Shown in pieces: positions 1 to 6,797 of a stretch of DNA of 18,333 bases. Positions within the stretch are counted from its first letter, which is position 1, and each line of letters starts with the position of its first letter. Source of the DNA: Emticicia sp031378715 (GTDB lineage Bacteria > Bacteroidota > Bacteroidia > Cytophagales > Spirosomataceae); NCBI GenBank assembly GCA_031378715.1, contig JANNEN010000088.1, positions 1 through 18,333 of the forward strand, read 5' to 3'. The notes beneath the pieces are model-generated. The model made no database searches and was not told the DNA's origin. It was given only the letters and a program-made list of their open reading frames with translations. The translations under genes and the position numbers were made by a program.

Positions 1-869
1 GTGCCAGTAAGGAAAGACTCGATACGTTGGTGGTCGCCGATGCGTTGGAGAATATCACCTGTTTTTTTACTCTCAAAAAACGAAACGGGCAAACGCAAAA
101 GTTTACCCAAAAAATCAGATAAGATACTCAGGTTTATACGTGTACTAATATGGAGCAATATCCAGCTACGTATAAACTCTACCGACATCCTGCCAATGAA
201 TAGCATGAGTTGGGCAGCCAGCACCAAATAAATAAAATGCAGGTTACGAGTTTGGATACCCGTATCTACCACCGATTGGGTAAGAAAGGGCAAAATAAGT
301 TGCAAGATTGAACCAATAAAAAGCCCTAAGAACAGTTGAAGGATAAGGCGTTTGTATTTCAAAACATAGCCTGACAACATTCCGAAACTAACCCCACCCC
401 GACCCTCCCCAAAAGGGAGGGAGCTATCCTCGTCTTGGTGAAAACGGTGTGTAGTTTCAATTAAAAGTGCAATGCCTACTTTTTCACCTTCATCTATGGT
501 AGTTGCCCATTGACTTTCAAATTCGGCGTAAGAATATTTTATCAAACCTAATGCTGGGTCTGCGACAAAAACTTGGTTTTTCTTGATTTGATAGACCACC
601 ACAAAATGGTTTTGTTTCCAATGCACAATGCACGGAAGTGGTGCATCTTTATCTAACTGTTTGAATGGTACTTTTACTGCCAAAGTTTTGAAACCAATGC
701 TCTCTGCTGCCTCACTGATACCCAATAACGACACACCTTCTTTGCCAATTTGCGTTGCCTCACGTAGCTTTTGTATAGCAAACACTCGCCCATAGTGCTT
801 TGCTACCATGCGTAGGCAGGTCGGTCCGCAGTCCATGGCGTCGTGTTGTTGGTAGTGGGTGAAGGACAT
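1..869 (-). CDS. C39 peptidase-containing ABC exporter (PCAT), cut by left window edge
   Basis: This is the first 289 residues of a bacteriocin-type ABC exporter that cleaves the double-glycine leader of its cargo during export across the inner membrane. The N-terminal C39 peptidase looks intact: Cys14 in DCGPTC, His88 in QNHFVVVY and Asp104 in VADPA form the expected catalytic set. Hydrophobic segments from about residue 163 begin the ABC transmembrane domain, and the cytoplasmic-loop motif PVSFFESKKTGD is visible before the edge. The ATPase domain lies outside the window. The ATG at 869-867 follows the TAA of the upstream nucleotidyltransferase gene with no gap, so the two are probably co-transcribed and translationally coupled. 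Residues about 149-162 come from an inserted G/C-rich repeat between the peptidase and membrane domains. The likely cargo is peptides A-D. A partner HlyD-like adaptor, usual in Gram-negatives, is not in the window. Confidence 0.93.
   Translation of the reverse strand, partial: MSFTHYQQHDAMDCGPTCLRMVAKHYGRVFAIQKLREATQIGKEGVSLLGISEAAESIGFKTLAVKVPFKQLDKDAPLPCIVHWKQNHFVVVYQIKKNQVFVADPALGLIKYSYAEFESQWATTIDEGEKVGIALLIETTHRFHQDEDSSLPFGEGRGGVSFGMLSGYVLKYKRLILQLFLGLFIGSILQLILPFLTQSVVDTGIQTRNLHFIYLVLAAQLMLFIGRMSVEFIRSWILLHISTRINLSILSDFLGKLLRLPVSFFESKKTGDILQRIGDHQRIESFLTG
391..421. repeat. G/C-rich palindromic repeat inside the exporter gene
   Basis: A tract rich in C (391-410) ends in a perfect 7-bp inverted repeat, CCCTCCC at 403-409 and GGGAGGG at 415-421, with loop CAAAA. 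It resembles, from memory, short interspersed palindromes common in Bacteroidota genomes and contrasts with the AT-rich surroundings. Read through the exporter it stays open and encodes roughly SLPFGEGRGGVSFG in the linker between the C39 domain and the first membrane segment, where an insertion would be tolerated. Confidence 0.6.
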
Positions 870-2504
870 TTATTTTATATTCTTTGAGTGTAATTGGTTA
901 CCTCTATTATTTTTCATTAATTCAGCTAAAATAAAGCAAACATAAGATTTCTTAGAGTCTTCGATATATAATATTTCTAATGTGCGTTCAATTATATTTT
1001 TCAATAAATTGAGATTGGATTTCGGCGAAAAAAAATCTGCATCACAAATACCATTATTTGGGTATTCTGGATTTATTTCAATATTATTAAACAACTGTCT
1101 TGGTAAATGTTTATTTATTTTACTTGGGAGAATCAAAAAAGCGTCTTTTTCCCATTTTAAAATAGAATTGAACATTGATGCTATTTGTACAAAATTAGTT
1201 TTTAGAGATTCTTTAAAATGATATTGTGTGTCTTCCTTAGCCTTCTGTAACTGGAAAAATGAGTATAGATTACCATTATCATAGGATTTTGGCAGCCAAA
1301 TTTCATACAAATGTTCAATAAACTCTAAGTATGAAGATTCCTCTTGAAAATTTAATTTACCAATCATCAACATAATATCTAATGATGTAATAATCTTCTC
1401 ACTTTCTGTAATTGCAGGAAATTTTTTATTAATCAACATTGAAAACTCTTCAAAGAAGTGTTCAACAAGTGTAAAATTATTTCCAAAACCCAGTTTGATA
1501 TTAACATTTAAAGGATAAGCTAATTTTCGTAAAACATTAAATTCGTTTTCTGATAAAATAGCGGGAATTAACAGGTTTATTTTGTCAAGCGTACTTTTAT
1601 CTTTGCGTAATATCAGTACAATACTATCAAATGAGTTTTTGTTGGTGGATAATACAAAGGTTCTATAAACTACGAAATTAAATTTGAATTGCTCTTTTAA
1701 GGTATTTACGAAGTTGATTATTTGTGGCTGATAGATTTGCGAATTATTTACAGACATTTGGAGAACTAAATGATTGTCTTTTATCTCAGAATATCCTGTA
1801 TTATTACTGTTGATTTCAGAAAAATCACTGAATGACTCAACACTATTTTTTGATAGATAAATTAGTTTTTCGGTTTTATTATTTAAGTAATAATCTTTTG
1901 TGGCTTCTACTATTTCTATATAAAACTTATTATTCCATTTTTTCAGTTGATTTGACAAAAACTTCCTTCCACTTGCCCACTGGTCATGATATCTTAAATT
2001 GAGAATAGATAAACTTTCAATGAGGTTGGGTACTTGAAAAAAATTATCATCAAAATTAGAATTATGTATTTTTTGATAAAGCTGAACAATATTCAAGTAC
2101 ATATTTTTAAACTCTTCTGTTCTTAGTGTTGGCGGACCTTCCGAATAAATTTTCTTACAATAATCAATAAGGTTTTCAAGAAAACTGAAATTGTCTAATA
2201 CTACTTGTCCTTTGGCTATCATTCCGATTTGGTTACCAAAACCCGAATTATAATCACTATCAAGTAATGGCTCTAAATGATTGAGCGGAATAATTATTGC
2301 CTGAATTTTTAAGTTTTCAAAATCAAAGTCTTCATTAAATGATTTGTCGCCATCTACGCTAAAAATAATAACGTCTATGTCTGACTTTGAATGAAACGAT
2401 TCGTCTAAACAACTACCCGATAATAAAACACCATAGGCATTAGGGAAATAATGCTGATAAAAATCATTTATTGTCTGTTTTATATTAAAAGGTTTTTGAT
2501 TCAT
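870..2504 (-). CDS. Nucleotidyltransferase-fold protein in the peptide operon
   Basis: A 544-residue protein with a minimal nucleotidyltransferase signature near its start: Gly30-Ser31, then Asp42 and Asp44 in SDIDVIIF. This GS-x10-DxD pattern is the metal- and nucleotide-binding motif of the pol-beta-like superfamily (for example aminoglycoside nucleotidyltransferases). A third catalytic acid is not obvious: the following strand reads LKIQAIIIP. The remaining 450 residues are mostly helical, with no signal peptide or clear membrane segment, and I do not recognise them. The gene lies between precursor D and the C39 exporter and abuts the exporter start, so a role in the same pathway is likely. 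It might modify a precursor or another protein with a nucleotide, or act in regulation or immunity. The domain call is fairly safe; the function is not known. Confidence 0.7.
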   Translation of the reverse strand: MNQKPFNIKQTINDFYQHYFPNAYGVLLSGSCLDESFHSKSDIDVIIFSVDGDKSFNEDFDFENLKIQAIIIPLNHLEPLLDSDYNSGFGNQIGMIAKGQVVLDNFSFLENLIDYCKKIYSEGPPTLRTEEFKNMYLNIVQLYQKIHNSNFDDNFFQVPNLIESLSILNLRYHDQWASGRKFLSNQLKKWNNKFYIEIVEATKDYYLNNKTEKLIYLSKNSVESFSDFSEINSNNTGYSEIKDNHLVLQMSVNNSQIYQPQIINFVNTLKEQFKFNFVVYRTFVLSTNKNSFDSIVLILRKDKSTLDKINLLIPAILSENEFNVLRKLAYPLNVNIKLGFGNNFTLVEHFFEEFSMLINKKFPAITESEKIITSLDIMLMIGKLNFQEESSYLEFIEHLYEIWLPKSYDNGNLYSFFQLQKAKEDTQYHFKESLKTNFVQIASMFNSILKWEKDAFLILPSKINKHLPRQLFNNIEINPEYPNNGICDADFFSPKSNLNLLKNIIERTLEILYIEDSKKSYVCFILAELMKNNRGNQLHSKNIK

Positions 2505-2525
2505 TGCTATAATTTATACTTATTA

Positions 2526-2559
2526 AAACTACGCATTTAGAACTCCAAATGCGTAGTTT
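2526..2559 (-). terminator. Perfect 13-bp hairpin between peptide D and the nucleotidyltransferase
   Basis: Arms 2526-2538 and 2547-2559 are perfect reverse complements (core ACTACGCAT) around an 8-base loop. On the transcribed minus strand the stem lies 19 bases after the peptide D stop and is followed only by TTTTAATAA. It is therefore more likely a weak terminator or RNA-stabilising hairpin that sets precursor mRNA above the downstream enzyme and exporter than a full stop. Confidence 0.6.
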
Positions 2560-2578
2560 ATTTTTAATTAACCAAATA

Positions 2579-2887
2579 TCAAAATGGCACACAAACTCCA
2601 ACACTTGGTATATTCATAAACCCAGGAAAAGTTAACATGTACGTTCCTGGTGGGCAACCTAATGGGGTTGGAGTAGGTGTTGGTGTTGGGTTAGAGGGAT
2701 TACTTGGGTAATTTCCCCAATTTTCATTATATCCATTGCCACCTCCTCCTCCACCTGATGCACCAACTCCACCCCACTTATTGTATCTATCCCAAGGGGT
2801 TTCATCAGAACCACCATTAAGAGATTTCATTTCTTTTTCCTCTAATACTGGAAATTGTAAAGCCAGTTCACTTAGTTTCTTTTTCAT
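2579..2887 (-). CDS. GG-leader secreted peptide precursor D (two-Cys type)
   Basis: A 102-residue precursor. The leader starts MKKKLSELALQFPVL and ends LNGG at residues 25-26, the cleavage motif of C39 exporters. The 76-residue core has three parts: an acidic/aromatic start, a glycine-rich run (residues 44-50) followed by Asn/Pro and Thr-Pro repeats, and a C-terminal module with Cys78 and Cys99 (CX20C) containing CPPG, YM, PGFMN and a final CVPF. The same leader and C-terminal module occur in peptide C, while the middle differs completely. There is no sign of Ser/Thr-rich lanthipeptide design or of a cyclase nearby, so one disulfide loop is the likely modification, made by the adjacent VKOR fusion. 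The target or activity is unknown. Confidence 0.82.
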   Translation of the reverse strand: MKKKLSELALQFPVLEEKEMKSLNGGSDETPWDRYNKWGGVGASGGGGGGNGYNENWGNYPSNPSNPTPTPTPTPLGCPPGTYMLTFPGFMNIPSVGVCVPF

Positions 2888-2947
2888 AGTAAATTGAATT
2901 TTTGTTTTGATTATTGAGATTAAATTTAAATTATTGATTTGCTACAA

Positions 2948-2960
2948 CAAATGCGTAGTT
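2948..2960 (-). repeat. Second copy of the 3'-hairpin arm, between peptides C and D
   Basis: Bases 2948-2960 repeat the 13 bases at 2546-2558 exactly (CAAATGCGTAGTT). On the transcribed strand both copies follow a peptide stop by a similar distance after an A-rich, TTAATT-containing stretch, so the 3' regions of C and D look like duplicates. Here the opposite arm has decayed to a 4-bp CTAC/GTAG match (2942-2945 with 2955-2958), leaving only a weak hairpin. The rest of the 2888-2980 gap is AT-rich with no other feature that I can support. Confidence 0.5.
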
Positions 2961-2980
2961 ACTTTTTTTCAATTAATTTT

Positions 2981-3220
2981 TTAATAAGGAATACAATATC
3001 CTGAACCTGGTCTATTCATAAAACCAGGAATTGAAAACATATACATTCCTGGTGGGCAAGCTTGTGGCGGCGTTGAAGGAGAATTAGGGTTTCTCAGTCC
3101 ATTATCAGGATCGGTGTATGGAAGACCAGGACTGTTATCCGAACCCCCATTAAGAGATTTCATCTCTTTTTCATCCAAAACTGGAAATTGTAAAGCCAGT
3201 TCGTTTAATTTCTTTTTCAT
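2981..3220 (-). CDS. GG-leader secreted peptide precursor C (two-Cys type)
   Basis: A 79-residue precursor and close paralogue of peptide D. The leader (MKKKLNELALQFPVL ... LNGG, cut expected after Gly26) matches the D leader at 70 of 78 bases. The core is shorter (53 residues): a Pro/Asn/Asp-rich linker replaces the glycine and Thr-Pro run of D, then the conserved module CPPGMYMFSIPGFMNR with Cys55 and Cys76 in the same CX20C spacing, ending CIPY. The start lies 20 bases after the VKOR fusion stop, so it is the first precursor of that transcript. Disulfide formation between the two cysteines and export by the left C39 transporter are inferred from context. A toxin, signal or surface role cannot be decided from the sequence. 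Confidence 0.82.
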   Translation of the reverse strand: MKKKLNELALQFPVLDEKEMKSLNGGSDNSPGLPYTDPDNGLRNPNSPSTPPQACPPGMYMFSIPGFMNRPGSGYCIPY

Positions 3221-3240
3221 AATAAATAAAATTTAATTGT

Positions 3241-4866
3241 TTAAGATATATTGTTGATTTCGAAATCCTTTGTTTGATATTTATCTTTCTCCAAAACACT
3301 AATGATATGGGGGATATCTTCTACTCCCATAATATTTGGCAATATTTGTCCATTGAAGTAAAAGAATGGTGTTGCGTTAATTTTATTTGTTTTAATCCAC
3401 TGGTTTTGTAATTGTTGTGTTACTGACGATTCAATATTTTCTGGGTATTCGCCAAGTGAGGTATTCCAATCAGTAAAGTTTTTGTATTTGCCCGAATACC
3501 ATAAGTTGAGAGCTTTCGCTTGTAATTCAAATGGTAAGTTAAATAGTTTCCTCACAATCTTTCCGCTTTCGTTGATAGAATCTTCCATGGTTAAAAAGAT
3601 AACCTCACATTTAAAATTTGGCGTAATGCTAACAATTTTTTCCATTTTTTGATGAAAATCCTTACATGGCGGACATAGTGGGTTACTCACTAAACTCAGC
3701 GTGTTATGAGCATTTATATCACCGATGATTATTGGATTTAGCCCTAAAAATGGTGGTTCGGCTAAGGTTTTACGAAAAATAAAGTTTATAAAATTGCCGT
3801 CGTTTTTAAAATATTTTAAAGAATCTTTGAAATGAGATAAATTAGGTTGATTTATTTTGTGTTTATATAGAATTAGAGCAATAATAGTCAAGGGCAAGAC
3901 TATTAAACCAAGCGACATTAGATAAATCAGATTAGGAATAGCCTCAATCGATGAAAATAACAAAGAAAGCGAGCACTCTATCCAAAATACTGAGATTATA
4001 CCTATACAAAGCAAACAAATTGATTTTGCCACTCTTGCTTGATAATAGACAGAATAAACACTAAAAACGACACAAATAGCCCCAAAAATGTATTGTATAA
4101 ATATAAAATTGTACGTGGCTTCATTGATACAACTTAATAATAAAATTAGGAGAGTACTCGAAAAATATATAAATCCTAAATCTGCCCATGATAGCCAAAA
4201 CGTTATCTTGGCAGCATTACTATTGAGGATTGTATTACAATCGTTTTTTTTATTTAGGCTGCATATATAACTACTGAGTTTGTCACGATAGTTATAGCTT
4301 TTATTTAGTATCAGTAAAGAAAAAACCACACCGAGTGTTTTTGTAAAAATAAACAAGCTTGTAAAATAAGTAAATGCCCCAAATATTGATAAAAATGATG
4401 CTATGGCTGTTAATAACAATAAAGCCATAATTATTTCTATGTTCTTCTTAAATACTTCAACAGTCCTGTTTTGTGAATACTTCTTGTCTCCAGAATCTGC
4501 GTTTGTTTCTGCTAAAAGTATTAAACCAGTCCAAGAACTTTCTATTTGGTTTAGATTATATTTTACACGTTTATGATTAGATTCTATGATCCAAATCTCA
4601 TCTTTATTACGATTTTCGACTAATAAAAAAGTACCCTTTTCTTTACTCGTAAATAATATATGTGGGGTAGGAACTTCAAAATAGTTTTTAAAATCAATGT
4701 TTAAAATGATATTATCAATATCCCAAAAATTTAATGCTTTTGGAAAAGAAACAATATTATTGAAGTCAGGACAAAGTTCAAAGAACTCTTTTAGTGATGT
4801 TATTGTTACCTTGCCCCCGACTAATCTTATGTACTTATGTAGAATATTACACTTATCAAATTCCAT
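3241..4866 (-). CDS. Degenerate C39 domain - VKOR - DsbA-like thioredoxin fusion (copy 2)
   Basis: A 541-residue membrane protein in three parts. Residues about 1-125 resemble a C39 peptidase domain without its catalytic residues: there is no DCG-type Cys, and the strand that should carry His reads KGTFLLV. Residues about 145-340 form a VKOR-type bundle with the loop pair Cys202/Cys210 (CX7C) and the membrane pair Cys284/Cys287 (CLLC). Residues about 375-541 form a DsbA-like domain with Cys398-Pro-Pro-Cys401 and a cis-Pro motif (ATPFF). Known VKOR homologues pass electrons from a periplasmic thioredoxin domain to quinone, so this should drive disulfide formation. ATG 4866 is preferred over TTG 4917, which lies inside a promoter box; with ATG 4866 residue numbering also matches the paralogue at 8191-9828. 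Precursors C and D follow directly. Confidence 0.88.
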   Translation of the reverse strand: MEFDKCNILHKYIRLVGGKVTITSLKEFFELCPDFNNIVSFPKALNFWDIDNIILNIDFKNYFEVPTPHILFTSKEKGTFLLVENRNKDEIWIIESNHKRVKYNLNQIESSWTGLILLAETNADSGDKKYSQNRTVEVFKKNIEIIMALLLLTAIASFLSIFGAFTYFTSLFIFTKTLGVVFSLLILNKSYNYRDKLSSYICSLNKKNDCNTILNSNAAKITFWLSWADLGFIYFSSTLLILLLSCINEATYNFIFIQYIFGAICVVFSVYSVYYQARVAKSICLLCIGIISVFWIECSLSLLFSSIEAIPNLIYLMSLGLIVLPLTIIALILYKHKINQPNLSHFKDSLKYFKNDGNFINFIFRKTLAEPPFLGLNPIIIGDINAHNTLSLVSNPLCPPCKDFHQKMEKIVSITPNFKCEVIFLTMEDSINESGKIVRKLFNLPFELQAKALNLWYSGKYKNFTDWNTSLGEYPENIESSVTQQLQNQWIKTNKINATPFFYFNGQILPNIMGVEDIPHIISVLEKDKYQTKDFEINNIS

Positions 4867-4886
4867 TTTGTTAGATTTTATAAATG

Positions 4887-4917
4887 CAAAATTACAAGCT
4901 AAGTTTATCGGTGTCAA
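4887..4917 (-). promoter_or_regulatory. Bacteroidota-type promoter for the VKOR-C-D-exporter transcript
   Basis: On the minus strand TTGACA (4917-4912) is followed, 20 bases after its TTG, by TAATTTTG (4894-4887). This is an exact match to the known Bacteroidota -7 consensus TAnnTTTG with a -33 TTG at normal spacing. Transcription would begin near 4880, giving a leader of roughly 14 bases before ATG 4866 and excluding the upstream TTG as a start codon. Confidence 0.6.
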
Positions 4918-4934
4918 TCCCCCGAAAGGGGGAT
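4917..4934. repeat. G/C palindrome with GAAA loop abutting the -33 box
   Basis: ATCCCCC (4917-4923) and GGGGGAT (4928-4934) pair perfectly around GAAA. It is a G/C island in AT-rich DNA and touches the -33 element of the promoter. It could be a small interspersed repeat, a site that isolates the promoter from upstream transcription, or a protein-binding site. Confidence 0.5.
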
Positions 4935-4937
4935 ATT

Positions 4938-5181
4938 TGTGAAGTTTTTTTAATAAGTTTGTAAGACTCTTGCCCTGTTTGGCTAAATGTTAGTATTTCA
5001 TGCGTTCAATTCTACTGCCCCAATGGAATTGCGGCTCTGAACGCAACCTACTAAAACCAAATCTCTACTGCCGTTTTAAAAACGGCTAACAGCTTCACTG
5101 CGGCACAAGACTAATAATTCCACTACGGATTAAAATTTAGCCTAACGTTTGCTAATGTTCAACCAAACGGGGTACTTCACA
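4938..5181. other. Multi-stem structured intergenic element, about 240 bases
   Basis: The gap between the two halves of the left locus has nested dyads and no credible gene. The outer ends are TGTGAAGT (4938-4945) and ACTTCACA (5174-5181, overlapping the thioredoxin stop). An imperfect closing stem pairs 4973-4993 with 5152-5172 (16 of 21 positions; core CCCTGTTTGG/CCAAACGGGG). Inside are TGCGTTC (5001-5007) with GAACGCA (5039-5045), coaxial with AATTC (5008-5012) and GAATT (5026-5030), and the perfect hairpin GCCGTTTT (5070-5077) / AAAACGGC (5079-5086). This could be a small non-autonomous mobile repeat with terminal inverted repeats, or a structured RNA at the 3' end of the thioredoxin transcript. 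Neither is proven. Confidence 0.45.
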
Positions 5182-6430
5182 GTTTTTCATTAATTTTTTT
5201 CAAAAGATTTTTAATATCAACTGTATCACTCCCTTTTATATCTGCCAGTTCTATTGTTTTTTCTGCATATCTTTTTGCTAATGGTAAATCTTCTCCAATT
5301 TTGTAGAGCAAATGTGCCACTGTATCATTATTATTAGATTCTGAGTTTAATTTTACAGATTCTAAAGCCCAACGAAGTGCTTTTTTTAAATCGTTCTTAT
5401 TTTCTGTTTTTTCATAAACAAGCCAAGCATAATAATTTAATTCCTTATCAAGACTAAGTTTTATGTATGGCAAATAATCATCAACCCACGCTACAAACTG
5501 ACTATCGATTTTCTTTGTGCGTTCTGACTGTCTAATCGAAGTTTCCAAAACTAACTTTTTGGTTATTTCTTGGCTAAAATGATTCCTAAGGTTTTTTTCT
5601 AATTTGTTAATGTCTATTTCTTTAGTATCGGGATTTAAGGCATCATCAAAGCACTCTTGTTTTGTAACTGATTCTATTAATTGAGCCAATGTTCTATCGT
5701 AATTTTTTGTAAAATATTCATCAAAATCATTTGGGTGTGCTTTTATATATTGATAGGTTTCGGATTTGGGCATCCAAGCCGTATTGTACATGAAGATTTT
5801 ATTTTCGTCTGCACTCCAATTCGTTTGAGTTTTGAGGTATTCTATTGATACTTTTAGGGCAAGTTCATTATTAGTCTCGGACTTAATTAAATACTTAGCA
5901 TAAGTTTTTAGAAAATCAGGTTGTTTATCATTATTTTCATAGCGATTTTGCATTACAAATGACTGAGTCTCAGTATTTAAACCCATTTTAATTTGTTCTA
6001 TTAGTTCTTCATCAGTAGTATTTCCCCCTCCTGCTATACGGTGTACATATTTACCTTTCGGGTCGAAAAGCATTAATGTAGGATACCTATTTATTGTATA
6101 AGTCTTAGAAAAAAAATCTACTGAAGCATAAAGTTTTTTTAATTCATCACTATCGACTTTTGTTTTATCCATTTGGAGTTTATAGGAAATTAATTTTTCC
6201 AAAAAATAAGTCCCCGTTTTTTGAGAAGCAAAAGCTCCCTTATCTAACTCTTTACAAGGTCCACACCAAGTAGTATATAAATCTACAAAAATGTACTTGT
6301 TTTCTTTTTGAGCCTTGGCAATAACTTGTTCCCAATTAAGACTTTTTTCAAATGAAATTCCTTTTTTAATTTGAGCAAAAGAAGCTAATGGGCATACAAG
6401 AAGTGAGAAAAATACAGCTTTTAACATCAT
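5177..6430 (-). CDS. Secreted thioredoxin-family protein with helical C-terminal region
   Basis: A 417-residue protein with a signal peptide (MMLKAVFFSLLVCPLASFAQ), then a thioredoxin fold with the active site WCGPC (Cys56, Cys59) and a cis-Pro motif RYPTLM (Pro107). Residues from about 135 to the end are mostly helical and look repeat-like (possibly TPR-type), with LKKALRWALESVKL and LAKRYAEKTIELA near the end. It should act in the periplasm as a disulfide reductase or isomerase, plausibly on the 6-Cys peptides encoded just upstream. The upstream in-frame TTG at 6466 would add residues before the signal peptide and lies next to a hairpin, so ATG 6430 (or 6427) is chosen. The gene is the last of the A/B half of the locus before the structured gap. 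Confidence 0.85.
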   Translation of the reverse strand: MMLKAVFFSLLVCPLASFAQIKKGISFEKSLNWEQVIAKAQKENKYIFVDLYTTWCGPCKELDKGAFASQKTGTYFLEKLISYKLQMDKTKVDSDELKKLYASVDFFSKTYTINRYPTLMLFDPKGKYVHRIAGGGNTTDEELIEQIKMGLNTETQSFVMQNRYENNDKQPDFLKTYAKYLIKSETNNELALKVSIEYLKTQTNWSADENKIFMYNTAWMPKSETYQYIKAHPNDFDEYFTKNYDRTLAQLIESVTKQECFDDALNPDTKEIDINKLEKNLRNHFSQEITKKLVLETSIRQSERTKKIDSQFVAWVDDYLPYIKLSLDKELNYYAWLVYEKTENKNDLKKALRWALESVKLNSESNNNDTVAHLLYKIGEDLPLAKRYAEKTIELADIKGSDTVDIKNLLKKINEKL

Positions 6431-6467
6431 TGAGTTGTTTAGAATTGGGTTTGTTGTAAAATACAAA

Positions 6468-6504
6468 AAATTAGTTGGTATTTTAAAATCTTACCAACTA
6501 ATTT
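6468..6504 (-). terminator. Perfect 13-bp hairpin plus U-tract after peptide B
   Basis: Arms 6468-6480 and 6492-6504 (AAATTAGTTGGTA and its complement) flank an 11-base loop. On the minus strand the stem starts 15 bases after the peptide B stop and runs into TTTTTTG, which is the layout of an intrinsic terminator. The thioredoxin gene follows about 40 bases later without a clear promoter, so partial read-through is more likely than complete termination. Confidence 0.65.
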
Positions 6505-6519
6505 AGATAGATAACCGTT

Positions 6520-6717
6520 TTAGCAACCGACTCGCATTTTTCCTACCCCACAAATTTGTTCAGATTCACAGGCACTACAGTTTCCGTTATGACCAGAATC
6601 ATCACAACATCTGTAAAAATAACTACCTTCGCCACCTCCATCATCTGTTCGTATTCCACCTTTGACCCCCTTCATCTGCTCTCTCGAAAGAACAGTACTG
6701 CCAAAACTCGAAATCAT
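6520..6717 (-). CDS. GG-leader 6-Cys peptide precursor B
   Basis: A 65-residue precursor. The leader is MISSFGSTVLSREQMKGVKGG, with GG at residues 20-21 marking C39 cleavage. The 44-residue core is Gly/Asp-rich and carries six cysteines at 37, 38, 47, 50, 56 and 65, enough for three disulfides and with no unpaired Cys. The leader type, with SREQMK and KGG, is one I recall from Bacteroidota bacteriocin-like precursors. ATG 6717 is fixed as the start because an in-frame TAA lies at 6726-6724, so B lacks the MKK that begins peptide A. Over the shared leader the two genes differ at only 3 of 63 bases, yet the cores are nearly unrelated. It lies between two thioredoxin-family genes. Confidence 0.85.
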   Translation of the reverse strand: MISSFGSTVLSREQMKGVKGGIRTDDGGGEGSYFYRCCDDSGHNGNCSACESEQICGVGKMRVGC

Positions 6718-6746
6718 TTTTTTTTATTTTCGTAAAAATTTAAGAT

Positions 6747-6778
6747 TTAAAATTTATATATTTTTGATTTGCAAATCC
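6747..6778 (-). pseudogene. Remnant of a VKOR-fusion gene end upstream of peptide B
   Basis: These 32 bases match the end of the VKOR fusion and its flank at 8184-8215 in 30 positions, without gaps. On the minus strand the remnant still reads GAT TTG CAA ATC AAA AAT ATA TAA, against DLQIKYI-stop in the intact gene. It sits about 30 bases before the peptide B start, as the intact VKOR end does before peptide A. This indicates that peptide B came from duplication of a VKOR-peptide unit whose VKOR part has been lost or replaced by the TlpA-like gene. Confidence 0.7.
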
Positions 6779-6797
6779 GTTGTTGAAAAAAGGTAGT

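Noticed and set aside
1..231. Open frame on the plus strand at the left edge
   Set aside because: It is antisense to the clearly coding C39 exporter and shows no protein-like features.
4867..4917. N-terminal extension of the VKOR fusion from TTG 4917
   Set aside because: The TTG is part of a TTGACA -33 box, the extension crosses the -7 box, and ATG 4866 gives exact register with the paralogue.
4973..5172. Integron attC-like site
   Set aside because: The imperfect palindrome has TAAC/GTTA-like pieces but not the ordered R and L boxes, and there is no integrase or cassette structure nearby.
6431..6466. Extension of the thioredoxin gene to TTG 6466
   Set aside because: It adds polar residues before a clear signal peptide and abuts the hairpin; ATG 6430 is the natural start.
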